DNA of 64,000 nucleotides from Nocardia arthritidis NBRC 100137 (GTDB lineage Bacteria; Actinomycetota; Actinomycetes; Mycobacteriales; Mycobacteriaceae): positions 124,001 to 188,000 of the forward strand of contig NZ_BDBB01000005.1 in assembly GCF_001612765.1 (NCBI RefSeq), read 5' to 3'. The number at the start of each line of letters is the position of its first letter. Position 1 is the stretch's first letter. Below the pieces are notes generated by a model. That model was not told the DNA's origin. It did not search any database and worked only from the letters and a program-made list of their open reading frames with translations. Position numbers and translations under genes: made by a program. This document shows, piece by piece, positions 44,259 to 52,246 of this stretch.

Positions 44259-44299
44259 TGACACCCGCCTGATACCGGCCTGACACGTCCACTGACACG
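44259..44299. repeat. Four tandem heptamer repeats, SARP-type operator 2
   Basis: TGACACC (44259), TGATACC (44270), TGACACG (44281) and TGACACG (44293) keep the same 11-11-12 spacing as the array at 38376 and the same ACTGTCGCCAG flank six bases before the first repeat. The array lies between the ABC operon and the luciferase-like gene. Confidence 0.75.
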
Positions 44300-44439
44300 G
44301 TGTTATCCCTGGTCAACGCTCGGACATGCCGACTTCAGGGCGTTCGCAGGTACGGGTGCAAAAGCTCGGCCGCACCGATGAATTTCGGGTGGATCCGTCG
44401 TCGATTCCTCTGGATAGACCGAAGGACAGGAGTCCGGAC

Positions 44440-45246
44440 ATGACGAGACCGTTCAGATTCGGGGTCGTTGCCCCACTCAGAACCGACCTGCCGACGTGGC
44501 GAGATCGCGTGCGCCGCATCGCCGACAGCGGCTACTCGACGCTGCTGGTGCCCGACTTCCCGCAGATGCAACCGGCGCCCGCTCCCATGCTGGCCACCGT
44601 CGCGGCCCTGACCGACCTGCGCGTGGGCACGTGGGTGTACGCCTCTCCGCTACGCCCGGCCTGGTTGACGGCGTGGGAAGCGCACTCGCTGTCGCTACTG
44701 ACCGACGGTCGCTTCGAGATGGGCATCGGCACCGGCAGACCTGGAATCGAGGACGAGCTCCGCGACAAGGGACTGCCCGCCGTACCGCCGCCGAACGAGC
44801 GGCTGGCACAGGTACGTGAGACCGTCACGAGGCTGCGAGATCTCGACGGGCCCAACCGTCACACGCCCGTGGCGATGGCCGTATACGGTCCTAAGGCCCG
44901 GGCGTTGGCGGCCGAGGTCGCGGACACGGTCACCTTCGCGCTGGGGGATCAGCCTCGGAGCGAAGTCGAGCGGCTGGCACGCGACTTCCGCACCAGCGGG
45001 GACGTCGAGCTCGCGCTCGCCGTGCCGGTTATCGGTGACACTGTCGCGCCGCACATGGCGCCCCCCGACACCGACCCCGCCGCACTTCGCGCGGCGGACG
45101 CGCTGACCGTACTTCCGGACGATCCGGCGGCAGCCGCCGAGGAAATCCAGCGGCGACGGGAGGAAATCGGCTTCTCCTATTTCGTCTTCGGCGCCGACTT
45201 CGCCGACAGGTTCGCTCCGGTCGTCGCCGAACTCGCCGGACGTTAG
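44440..45246 (+). CDS. Luciferase-like (LLM-class) flavin monooxygenase
   Basis: 268 residues from ATG 44440 with AGGACAGGAG upstream. FRFGVVAPLRTDLPTWRDRV, LTDLRVGTWVYASPLRPAWL, LTDGRFEMGIGTGRPGIEDE and the C-terminal FSYFVFGADFADRFAPVV mark an LLM TIM barrel that uses F420H2 or reduced FMN. It is shorter than usual (about 330). It diverges from the ABC exporter with a shared SARP-type array, so it may belong to the same pathway as the P450. Confidence 0.85.
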   Translation: MTRPFRFGVVAPLRTDLPTWRDRVRRIADSGYSTLLVPDFPQMQPAPAPMLATVAALTDLRVGTWVYASPLRPAWLTAWEAHSLSLLTDGRFEMGIGTGRPGIEDELRDKGLPAVPPPNERLAQVRETVTRLRDLDGPNRHTPVAMAVYGPKARALAAEVADTVTFALGDQPRSEVERLARDFRTSGDVELALAVPVIGDTVAPHMAPPDTDPAALRAADALTVLPDDPAAAAEEIQRRREEIGFSYFVFGADFADRFAPVVAELAGR

Positions 45247-45380
45247 TTGGGCGGTGCGGAACGGAACCGCCGGTTTCGAAAGCCGACGTCGGCATTCCAC
45301 ACTGTGCCGGCCAGAGAGTCCGACGCTTCAGATCACACTCGCATCGAAAATATGTTCGACTCGAGGTAGCATGCCCGAGC

Positions 45381-45605
45381 ATGCCGGACCTCGAGCCCAC
45401 CCAGTTCGCCTATTCGCAGATCAACGACGTACGCAGGCAACTGCTCGATGCCGCAGCATTCGGAAAGCACCTCCGCCCCGAACACCTGGAGAACATGGCA
45501 GGCAAGCTCGCCGAAGGATTGCGTGCCTACACGGAAGCCATCACGCCCCCTACCCCACCCACCGACGGCCGCGCCTGCCTCGACTACCGAGGACGCAACC
45601 ACTGA
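45381..45605 (+). CDS. Small helical protein
   Basis: 74 residues from ATG 45381 (ATG 45371 also near). QFAYSQINDVRRQLLDAAAF, GKHLRPEHLENMAGKLAEGL and a proline-rich tail. No family recognised. It may have been the neighbour of the regulator remnant that follows. Confidence 0.45.
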   Translation: MPDLEPTQFAYSQINDVRRQLLDAAAFGKHLRPEHLENMAGKLAEGLRAYTEAITPPTPPTDGRACLDYRGRNH

Positions 45606-45646
45606 CGGTCCGGCATCACCCGCGGGGTGTCAGGGATGGCTGGAGC

Positions 45647-45985
45647 ATGCGGAATGCGCACCCCATCGTCAGCGCTTACGGGCGAATGCGGCGAGCGGAA
45701 CTGCTGGCTGCGCACGGAGAGACGCGCGAAGCGCAGCGCGCACTGTCCGTAGCCGAAGCGGCGACGGAAGCGGCGGACGGCATCGAGCCCCCCGCGTCGA
45801 TGTACTGGTGGAGCACGGGATTCGGAGCCGTGCAGCGTGGAGGCGTCCTGGCTCTGCTGAGGCGAACAGCCGAAGCGGTGGCGGAGGCGACACACGGACT
45901 GGCCGCGATGCCGACCGAGCACCGCGAGAGCGAATGGCCGGCCTCCGCGCTACGCCGAATCGACCCGGACATGAGCGGCACATGA
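45647..45985 (+). pseudogene. TPR remnant of an XRE-type regulator
   Basis: The frame MRNAHPIVSAYGRMRRAELL, AAHGETREAQRALSVAEAA, PPASMYWWSTGFGAVQRGGV, LALLRRTAEAVAEA is the central TPR part of the same regulator family as the remnant at 20495. No HTH and no C-terminal repeats are present. It may be a truncated gene or an independent small TPR protein. Confidence 0.5.
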
Positions 45986-46047
45986 TGTGGTGGCGACGCG
46001 GACCTGCTACCCCGGTTTGCCCCCACCGACTCCTCGTGGGGTCGCCG

Positions 46048-46365
46048 TCAGGCGCAGACGCGATTGAGCTCGTCGGTGTAAGGGTCGAGATCGGTGACGT
46101 TCTCGTCTACCAGCGCGTAGGCGTAGGCGGAGATGACATCCTTCTCCGCACCCTGGGCCAGATCGGCGAGTCCGCTCAGCCTGCCGGACAGCGCTGTCGC
46201 CGTCGCATCGTCCAGGGTGCCGCCGTTCGTGTCGATCGCGATGTTGATCAACTCGATGGCCTTGGCGCAGTGCGGGGACTGGGCGTGCGCGGGTGCGGCG
46301 GGCAGGAAGAGCAGAGCGGCAGCGGCCGCGGAGAGCACAGCGGCGAATGCCGTCGACTTGGTCAT
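46048..46365 (-). CDS. Small secreted alpha-helical protein
   Basis: 105 residues. Signal peptide STAFAAVLSAAAAALLFLPA ... AHA. The mature part has two cysteines (PHCAKAIELINI and terminal VCA), probably disulfide-bonded, and is otherwise helical. Unknown function. Confidence 0.7.
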   Translation of the reverse strand: MTKSTAFAAVLSAAAAALLFLPAAPAHAQSPHCAKAIELINIAIDTNGGTLDDATATALSGRLSGLADLAQGAEKDVISAYAYALVDENVTDLDPYTDELNRVCA

Positions 46366-46638
46366 GATTTCCTCTCAGAACGTCGGCCTGATCTTAGCGC
46401 TCACGGCGTGGAGTCCGGATCACCGCCTGCGGGGGTCGAATTCCGCGCCGCCCCCGACGAAGTCATCACCACCTACGTCAGCAGGGAATGTCTAGCACAG
46501 CGACCGAAGACGAACGAACGCGGCGAAGTGTGACTTCGGAACCGCGCTGGTAGTCGACCGATGAATCTTCGCGAGTGCCGCCGTCCTATCAGGTGAACGC
46601 GCTGCCGAACAGCGCAACCGACCCTGGAGGAACGAACA

Positions 46639-47067
46639 ATGACCACCATCGCCGCGACCACCACCACCGTCCACCCCGGCAAAGTCCGCAACCGCGTCCT
46701 GTGGGGACTCCAGATCTTCCTGGCCCTGTTCTTCATCCTCGCCTCGGGCTTGCCCAAGGTGCTCGACATGGTTCCAGAAGAGAACATGGCGGCGATGCGT
46801 GAGGCCGGTATCGGCTCGCCCTGGTTCATGTATTTCGTGGGCATCTGCGAGATCGCCGGCGGTATCGGCCTGCTCGTGCGGCGCCTGAGCGGACCGGCCG
46901 CGGTCGGCCTGTCCATCCTCACCCTGCTGGCCGCAGCCACCAACCTCTTCCTCACGGATATGCCGGCGTACGCACCCTTTCCGCTGGTGCTGTCGGGGAT
47001 CTTCGCCTGGATCGCCTACGAGCGCCGCGATTCCATCCTCACCCTGCGCTCGCTGATCACCCGGTGA
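46639..47067 (+). CDS. DoxX-family membrane protein
   Basis: 142 residues with GGAGGAA before the ATG. Four membrane segments, with FFILASGLPKVLDMVPEENM, YFVGICEIAGGIGLLVRRLS and PLVLSGIFAWIAYERRDSIL, typical of DoxX. Members bind heme/quinone or act in thiol homeostasis; the role here is unknown. A hairpin terminator follows. Confidence 0.85.
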   Translation: MTTIAATTTTVHPGKVRNRVLWGLQIFLALFFILASGLPKVLDMVPEENMAAMREAGIGSPWFMYFVGICEIAGGIGLLVRRLSGPAAVGLSILTLLAAATNLFLTDMPAYAPFPLVLSGIFAWIAYERRDSILTLRSLITR

Positions 47068-47086
47068 CAACGCGATAGGCGCGCAA

Positions 47087-47118
47087 AACGATCGGCAGGC
47101 TCCGGCCCGCCGATCGTT
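47087..47118. terminator. Terminator after doxX
   Basis: AACGATCGGC pairs perfectly with GCCGATCGTT around a 12-base loop. Confidence 0.6.
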
Positions 47119-47454
47119 TCCGGCGTTACCCGGCAAGGGCGTTCAAGGTCGGTCCGCCCTTGCCGGGAACGCATTCGCTCACCCCGTAGCGCGGCCCCGA
47201 CGATCGCATCGCCTCCGCCCGCGGCGTGATCACCGGGCAAGTCAGCAAGGGCGGATACACGGCCGTTGGGTTCGGCGCCGCCAAGTTCCCTACCGCACTC
47301 GAGGTTGTCATGCCCCCGACGTGGTGACCAAGGATGGCAGCCAAGCGAAGATGTGGTTTCGGGTCGCGTTCATCTCGGCGGGTGGAAGCCTCAACCCGTT
47401 CGGTGCCGCGAAGGTCGGCACGAGCGAAGCAAAAATCTCTCAGCCCGAACACAC
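47119..47454. other. Non-coding stretch
   Basis: No convincing gene. A possible 61-codon minus-strand frame (47126-47311) lacks a ribosome-binding site and a recognisable family. Confidence 0.4.
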
Positions 47455-47487
47455 AGAAACCCCCTCAGCAAACCTGAGGAGGTTTCT
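47455..47487. terminator. Hairpin, 14-bp stem with one mismatch
   Basis: AGAAACCCCCTCAG pairs with CTGAGGAGGTTTCT around CAAAC. It looks like a phage- or element-type bidirectional terminator; it marks the left approach to the integration site. Confidence 0.5.
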
Positions 47488-47806
47488 GCTGCCCACAGGA
47501 GGCTGCAGTCCCCGACGTGCCAACAGCCAATCCGTCGCGGCCTCAACGTCATTGACTGGGACCTTGCGCGTGTAGTACGCGGGCGGAGTTACCCACCGCA
47601 GCCGACGCAGGCCCCGCACCGGCCGACCGGTCCACCCGCCGTACTCACGCCCCAGCGAGTACGCCTTTCCGGAGCCCGCAGGGGCAGGCAGCAGCAAGGC
47701 CAGTTGCTGACCAAGCCGGAACCAGCGGCCCGACCCATCGCCGCAGGACGGTCGACCCGACCGCGAACTCCTCGATGCTGGGGCACGACAGCCCCACACA
47801 CGACGA
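47488..47806. other. Unassigned stretch left of the attachment site
   Basis: A long minus-strand open frame crosses this stretch (47440-47988) but its composition is basic and proline-rich and includes the tRNA remnant, so it is not credible as a gene. A small gene in another frame cannot be excluded. Confidence 0.35.
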
Positions 47807-47829
47807 AAGCCTCCCGGAGGGGGAGGCTT
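47807..47829. terminator. Hairpin next to the attachment site
   Basis: AAGCCTCCC pairs perfectly with GGGAGGCTT around GGAGG. Confidence 0.45.
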
Positions 47830-47907
47830 CATCTCATACCTTGACAGACCGGCTCCAACTTTCCGACCTCTTTGTACCTTCGGTCGGGGGTTGAGTAGGG
47901 CTGTTTG

Positions 47908-47949
47908 TGGGGCGGGCGGGGCTCGAACCCGCGACCAATGGATTATGAG
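47908..47949 (-). other. Attachment site: 3' half of a tRNA-Met(CAU)
   Basis: On the minus strand the anticodon loop CTCATAA (CAU), T arm GCGGGTTCGAGCCCCGC and acceptor strand CCGCCCC plus discriminator A are present, but no D arm or 5' acceptor strand (expected GGGGCGG) lies upstream. It is therefore the displaced distal half of a tRNA gene. The intact tRNA should lie at the other end of the element, to the right of this window. Confidence 0.8.
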
Positions 47950-48237
47950 ATCAAACACTCCGAACGGTGTCCTTACCTCGCAAAACACTGGTCACCCCTG
48001 ACCATAGAAGCAAAATACATTGGTGTCGAGCCAGGCGATGCTTGATCTTGAGCGCCCAGACGGCGGCGCAGGCTCAATCCCCAGTGCTGGGCCTCCTCGA
48101 CAGGCAGACCAATTGATGCCGACCAACCGCCGTCGCGGTGTATCGCCGGTGTCACCAAGTCGCGCGTCGCCCCGACGCCACTGGCACACGCCAGGGCGAT
48201 GGCAGCCGCAGCCCTGGACGTGGCCAACGTATCGAAG

Positions 48238-49149
48238 TTACGAAATAAGATCTTCCCAGGAATCCCGGTATCTCCGTGCCCACGGTTGCCCCGGATCAAG
48301 GGAAGCAACGAAATTGCTAACGATCTTCTTCTCGAAACCATCAAGATCTGGTTTATCGTCGTCAGCGTAGAAATCCACGATCCGGCGATGCAAATATGCT
48401 GGAAGCCATTTACCCTTCACGAGCGCATGACTTTTACCGCGAGCATAGATTGCGTCTATCTTGCTCCTAATGTTGGCCTCAAACTGCAGATACTCATCGC
48501 TATCCAAGCCGGACTTAGAAACAATGTGAGACCTAACGGCTGTCATGCTTGCCAGATCTTCCGGCGAGACCGTCGACCGCGAGTAGTTCGCCCTAGACTT
48601 AACACCTAATATCAACGAAATACAGCACAGCGCGACCCATTCTCGCCATTCATCTGCGGCGTCCCGGTGCCATGCCCCCAAAGATCTTGCCAGGCTTCGA
48701 GACTCCGCAGGAGATAGACCCATTGCAGTCCCTAATGCTTTACCAGCGTCTCCATGCATGAGGATGTCGGCCTCGACATCATACCCGCGAGTGTAGAAAA
48801 TATGTGGGTGCCTCCTCGATCCGCCAGATATAACCTCCGCATCTCTATCCAGCACGAATACAGCAACCTTGCGCCCCAGGGAAGTGTGCTGAACGAGATG
48901 ATTATTTGACTTCATGCTTTCGAAAACTTTAAGCACACCTTCCTTCCCTCCTCCAGTGTAAATCTTCTCAATTCGAGTTACCTCGTAGCTGCCCACCAAC
49001 CTCTTACTCGACTCAGCAATTAATCCGTAGTAACTACGATCGTGAGTCTTTCCTTCCACTACGATGTGAAGCAATTTTGGGCTGATCAACACTATTCGAC
49101 TGTAAGCCCGAGGAGACCAAGTCGGTTTGCTCAAAGCTCTATTATGCAC
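48238..49149 (-). CDS. DUF4435 (TOPRIM-like) protein, AriB-like effector of a PARIS-type defence pair
   Basis: 303 residues from GTG 49149 (GGAGG 4-5 bases upstream), overlapping the ATPase by 19 bases; a TTG at 49134 would give a 4-base TTGA overlap. The motifs of DUF4435/TOPRIM are IVVEGKTHDRSYYG (Glu 32) and VAVFVLDRDAE (Asp 102, Asp 104), then GYDVEADIL. AriB of PARIS is a DUF4435 TOPRIM nuclease reported to cleave host tRNA when released from AriA. The length fits. Codon use is AT-richer than the neighbouring operon, which suggests recent transfer. Whether it is a PARIS effector or another ATPase-TOPRIM defence enzyme cannot be told without a search. Confidence 0.72.
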   Translation of the reverse strand: MHNRALSKPTWSPRAYSRIVLISPKLLHIVVEGKTHDRSYYGLIAESSKRLVGSYEVTRIEKIYTGGGKEGVLKVFESMKSNNHLVQHTSLGRKVAVFVLDRDAEVISGGSRRHPHIFYTRGYDVEADILMHGDAGKALGTAMGLSPAESRSLARSLGAWHRDAADEWREWVALCCISLILGVKSRANYSRSTVSPEDLASMTAVRSHIVSKSGLDSDEYLQFEANIRSKIDAIYARGKSHALVKGKWLPAYLHRRIVDFYADDDKPDLDGFEKKIVSNFVASLDPGQPWARRYRDSWEDLIS

Positions 49150-50291
49150 CGATCCTCCAGCTCAGCCATAATCTCAGGGGAATGCGTCGCCATAATGAGC
49201 TGAGCACCGGGGTTCACTGTACGCATACATTCGACCAGCTTGTTTTGCCAGGCGACGTGCATAGACAGCTCTGGTTCATCTATCAGAACAGAATTGTTTC
49301 CAGCATCGAGGCATTCGAGAAGAATTACGAGAAGCTGGCGTTCGCCACTGGAAAGATTTCCCAAAGGAATGTCTGTACCGTTAACGCTAACAGTAATGCC
49401 GTCATCCCCAAACGTGACCCGTCGACCTTTAGAGTAGAATTCGCTAATCATCTTCTCAAGGCGCCGTTGCGGCTCCAGCAGTTTGGCGACTTCCAGTTCC
49501 ACTTTTTGCAGCCTCTGCACAATGTCGGGCAATATACTGTCCTCATTATATCGACGCGCGAACTCACTGAAATCCCGAAAGGCAAATCCCACTCGCGGAG
49601 TTGTCCGTTCATTGAAGAAGTTGGTGACTAGAGCATATGCCTGTTCAGCATCGAGCGGTTTGATAGACTTGTCGCGCTTTCTCACTCCGCGGAGAGCAAC
49701 TTCCAGAACTGCGGCAAGTGCGTGATCCTGCGCGGATCGGATCTCCCTATTAGCCCTATACCGCCAATCCGACCACCTTTGCTCAATCCCTTCAACGAAT
49801 GCTTCGTCCAGGTCGAAATGCGAAGACTTTTTGGCGACCGCTCTTCGCCTCGGCGAGCGCGGTGGCGTGCTGAGAATCCTTGAGATCGGGAGCCACCGGT
49901 GATTGAAACGGTTAGCTTGTCGCGCCGCTACAGGAGCCGTCTTCCAAACCTTCACCTTAGGCTGGGTATGAATATACATCACTTCCCCGGTGTCAGGATC
50001 ATATAATTCTTCGTACTCGCCTTCCGATCGCGAAAGATCTTTCTTGGAAATCTCGCGCGTAACATTCGATTCGCGATTTTCGCTATAGAACTCCACGCGT
50101 GCCGACGTAAACGATACCGAATGAAGTACTTCGGTATTGTTAGATAAGGCACTGTGCAGAATCTTCAACATTGAGGTCTTGCCGGAACCGTTAGGTCCCC
50201 AGAATACGTTCACATCGGAATTCAATTCATGATGCACTACATCACGACGTCCCGACAAACCTTTGATTGTGAACGAAATAATTCGAGTCAT
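49131..50291 (-). CDS. SMC/ABC-type ATPase, AriA-like sensor of a PARIS-type defence pair
   Basis: 386 residues from ATG 50291 (GGAG upstream; the preceding TTG is rejected). Walker A GPNGSGKTS (32-40) directly follows two beta strands; a charged central part, partly coiled coil (VQRLQKVELEVAKLLEPQRR), leads to the ABC signature LSSGERQLLVIL, Walker B SVLIDEPELSMH and H-loop MATHSPEI. This is the AAA_15/OLD-like arrangement of AriA. It directly precedes and overlaps the DUF4435 gene, the PARIS order. Both are AT-richer than the element backbone and sit at its attachment-site edge, a usual cargo position. Confidence 0.75.
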   Translation of the reverse strand: MTRIISFTIKGLSGRRDVVHHELNSDVNVFWGPNGSGKTSMLKILHSALSNNTEVLHSVSFTSARVEFYSENRESNVTREISKKDLSRSEGEYEELYDPDTGEVMYIHTQPKVKVWKTAPVAARQANRFNHRWLPISRILSTPPRSPRRRAVAKKSSHFDLDEAFVEGIEQRWSDWRYRANREIRSAQDHALAAVLEVALRGVRKRDKSIKPLDAEQAYALVTNFFNERTTPRVGFAFRDFSEFARRYNEDSILPDIVQRLQKVELEVAKLLEPQRRLEKMISEFYSKGRRVTFGDDGITVSVNGTDIPLGNLSSGERQLLVILLECLDAGNNSVLIDEPELSMHVAWQNKLVECMRTVNPGAQLIMATHSPEIMAELEDRCIIEL

Positions 50292-50846
50292 CAAGTCTCC
50301 GTTCTAGGAGTGCACGGGAAGCAATCCCGTGGAAAGTGATCACAGATGGCAATTTCCGAAATCCGCGTCCCCCTCATCAGCGCCCATCATGCTTTGGCAG
50401 TGTCACCACGCTTCCGGCCAGCCTATACGCCAAACACCGTCCGCCGTTACGCATCTCACTACAGGTTGACCGGCAGGCCGGGAACCGCGCACCATTCTTC
50501 TGCTACGTATGGTCGCGCGGTGCCACGGCGGCATGCCCACCTGATCATGGCGGCCGTACATCCTTCCTGGTCAGCTGGGAACCATCCCCTTGTGGTCCCA
50601 CTCCTTCGCACGGCAACGTGCTGGCGCGCCACGCAGACCTGCTGTCGGTAAATGCGCTTGCCATCCAACGTAATTCGCGCTCTCGACTCCCGCACAGCAC
50701 TGAGCGCGCTTCCGCGCGCGAACACGCCACCGCAGCGGCGCAGCTCTAGACACAACGTCCGCACCTGACGAAACCACCCGCCCCCGCCCTTCGTTGTGGT
50801 CCTCCCCTCCCCTTCCTTGTGGTCTCCTCCTGGACTTCCTCGAACT
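50292..50846. other. Non-coding spacer upstream of the defence genes
   Basis: No convincing gene. It probably carries the promoter of the ATPase gene near 50300-50350. At 50785-50835 there are two imperfect direct copies of a CTTC(C/G)TTGTGGTC block. Confidence 0.4.
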
Positions 50847-50943
50847 GTTTGGTGTTGGCTCCCTCCCCACCCGGCCGACACTCTCTATGAACAGCGAAGC
50901 CATAGAGAGTGTCGGCCGGGTGGGGAGGGAGACGACGCCAAAC
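50847..50943. repeat. Long inverted repeat: 31-bp perfect stem with extended outer arms
   Basis: 50859-50889 is the exact reverse complement of 50901-50931 (31 bp), with an 11-base loop AACAGCGAAGC. The outer arms GTTTGG and CCAAAC (50847-50852/50938-50943) extend the pairing. It has no flanking gene it would terminate, so origin-of-transfer/replication, a small MITE-like insertion or a structured RNA are all possible. Confidence 0.8.
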
Positions 50944-50976
50944 ACCCCAGCTCAGCGCATCTTTCTCGCGTCCTTT

Positions 50977-51055
50977 GATCCGATTTTGATCGGATTCGGA
51001 GTCGTATCAAAATCGGATCAGGTCCGGATCAGGTCGGAATCAGATCCGGATCGGT
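50977..51055. repeat. GATC-rich inverted and direct repeats
   Basis: GATCCGATTTTGAT (50977-50990) is inverted as ATCAAAATCGGATC (51006-51019), followed by repeated GGATC(A/C)GG-like units up to 51055. It resembles iterons or a protein-binding array. Confidence 0.6.
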
Positions 51056-51078
51056 TTCCGGCCCCTGAGACCACGAAT

Positions 51079-51107
51079 AGGCCCCGCTGGCATCGCCAGC
51101 GGGGCCT
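51079..51107. terminator. Terminator of the element operon
   Basis: AGGCCCCGCTGGC pairs perfectly with GCCAGCGGGGCCT around ATC, 37 bases after the last gene of the minus-strand operon. Confidence 0.75.
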
Positions 51108-51143
51108 GCTCGTATGCGGTTGTGCGCGATGCTATCCGGCTGG

Positions 51144-51326
51144 CTACGTGCCGACGCTGCCGATGCTGACGGCGATTTCGCCGTAGGCGCGGACGCCCGA
51201 TCCGCTGCGGTTGGGGTAGGTGCGTTCGCCGAGCCGGATGTCGAATCCGGCGGCGGTGAGCATCGCGGTCACCGCCGCGACGGCGTCGGCATCGCCGGAC
51301 AATCGGACGTGGACCACGCTGGTCAC
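51144..51326 (-). CDS. Small protein, last gene of the element operon
   Basis: 60 residues from GTG 51326, which overlaps the previous stop (GTGA). VVHVRLSGDADAVAAVTAML and a YPNRSGSGVRAYGEI segment suggest a small alpha/beta fold. Not assigned to a family. Confidence 0.6.
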   Translation of the reverse strand: MTSVVHVRLSGDADAVAAVTAMLTAAGFDIRLGERTYPNRSGSGVRAYGEIAVSIGSVGT

Positions 51327-52243
51327 TGGTGGATTCCTTCCTGGATGTGTTCCTGGGCCGCGGTGAGTGTGCGGGTCACCGAGGACGAGCTGAGGCTGAC
51401 GTGTTCGGCGATGCGCGCGTGCGACCAGTTCTGTTCGTGACGCAGGCGCAGGATCTCGGTCACCTTCTCCGGGTCACGCCGCCCGGACGGGTCAGCGCTG
51501 CACAGCAGTTCGGCGACCCGCGCCCACCGGTCGACCTCCGCACCGGGCGTCGGTGCGTGGTGCGTAGGGGCTTCGATCGCGGTCTGTTCGGCGGTGCGCA
51601 GCTCCGGGGGTGCCTGTTGTGCGGTGAGTTCGGTCGAGGTCGACCGGGTCTCGGTGTGGACTTCACGCACCGACACGGTGCGTATCGGCTCGGGCTGCTG
51701 CACTGGTTCCGGCTCGGTGCGCACCGCCGGTTCGGTGCTGGTGTGGTCGGTGCGTGCGAGCACGAGCAGGGCGACGGTGGCCTGTCCGATGGCGCCGTCG
51801 ATGATGAGCGGGAACAGCCATGCCAGGTGTTCGCTCATCCCGACCTGGATCGACAGTTCCCGCAGGGCGTCGAACGACAGCCGGAACGCGCCTACCGCGA
51901 TAGCGGCGGTAAGTGCGACAACAGCCCAGTACGCCAGGTGTGCCTTGTTCTGGGCTCGGACGAGCAGCCCGACGCCGTGGGTTGCTGCGAGCAACGCGAT
52001 GGGCGGGAAACTGGCGACGAACGCCGCGACCGGCTGCTTGCCGTCCGGTGCGTTGATCCATGCGTGAACGAGGTTGCCCGCGATCGACATCGCGGCGACC
52101 AACAGCAATTCACCCCAGAAGAACCGGATCGCCGACACCTGCTCGCGGGTCCGTGCACCGGCCTGTGCATCGGCTGGTGGGCTGCGGTGCGCAGCAGGAT
52201 CGCTGCTGCGCACCACGTCCGCACCGGAGTCGAGTCCGGTCAC
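51323..52243 (-). CDS. DUF2637 membrane protein with C-terminal HTH (transfer/spread protein)
   Basis: 306 residues from GTG 52243. Four membrane helices: FFWGELLLVAAMSIAGNLVH, FPPIALLAATHGVGLLV, YWAVVALTAAIAVGAF and LFPLIIDGAIGQATVALLVL are the DUF2637 core. After a charged Thr/Glu-rich linker the C-terminus holds an HTH (RLRHEQNWSHARIAEHVSLS). DUF2637 proteins are frequent in actinobacterial plasmids and ICEs, where they are linked to SpdB-like spread or to chromosome partition. Confidence 0.8.
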   Translation of the reverse strand: MTGLDSGADVVRSSDPAAHRSPPADAQAGARTREQVSAIRFFWGELLLVAAMSIAGNLVHAWINAPDGKQPVAAFVASFPPIALLAATHGVGLLVRAQNKAHLAYWAVVALTAAIAVGAFRLSFDALRELSIQVGMSEHLAWLFPLIIDGAIGQATVALLVLARTDHTSTEPAVRTEPEPVQQPEPIRTVSVREVHTETRSTSTELTAQQAPPELRTAEQTAIEAPTHHAPTPGAEVDRWARVAELLCSADPSGRRDPEKVTEILRLRHEQNWSHARIAEHVSLSSSSVTRTLTAAQEHIQEGIHQ

Positions 52244-52246
52244 GGC

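Noticed and set aside
38048..44299. A complete secondary-metabolite cluster
   Set aside because: No PKS, NRPS, terpene or RiPP core gene is present; only regulator, P450, ferredoxin, exporter and LLM oxygenase are seen.
47126..47311. Small minus-strand gene after doxX
   Set aside because: No ribosome-binding site and no recognisable family; overlaps a terminator-bounded spacer.
47440..47988. 182-codon minus-strand gene across the attachment site
   Set aside because: It reads through the tRNA remnant and two hairpins and has biased, unlikely composition.
47908..47990. A complete tRNA-Met gene
   Set aside because: The 5' acceptor strand and D arm are missing, so only the 3' half is present.
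50459..50881. Minus-strand frame upstream of the defence genes
   Set aside because: Arg/Trp/Gly-rich with no domain and overlapping the long inverted repeat; not supported as coding.
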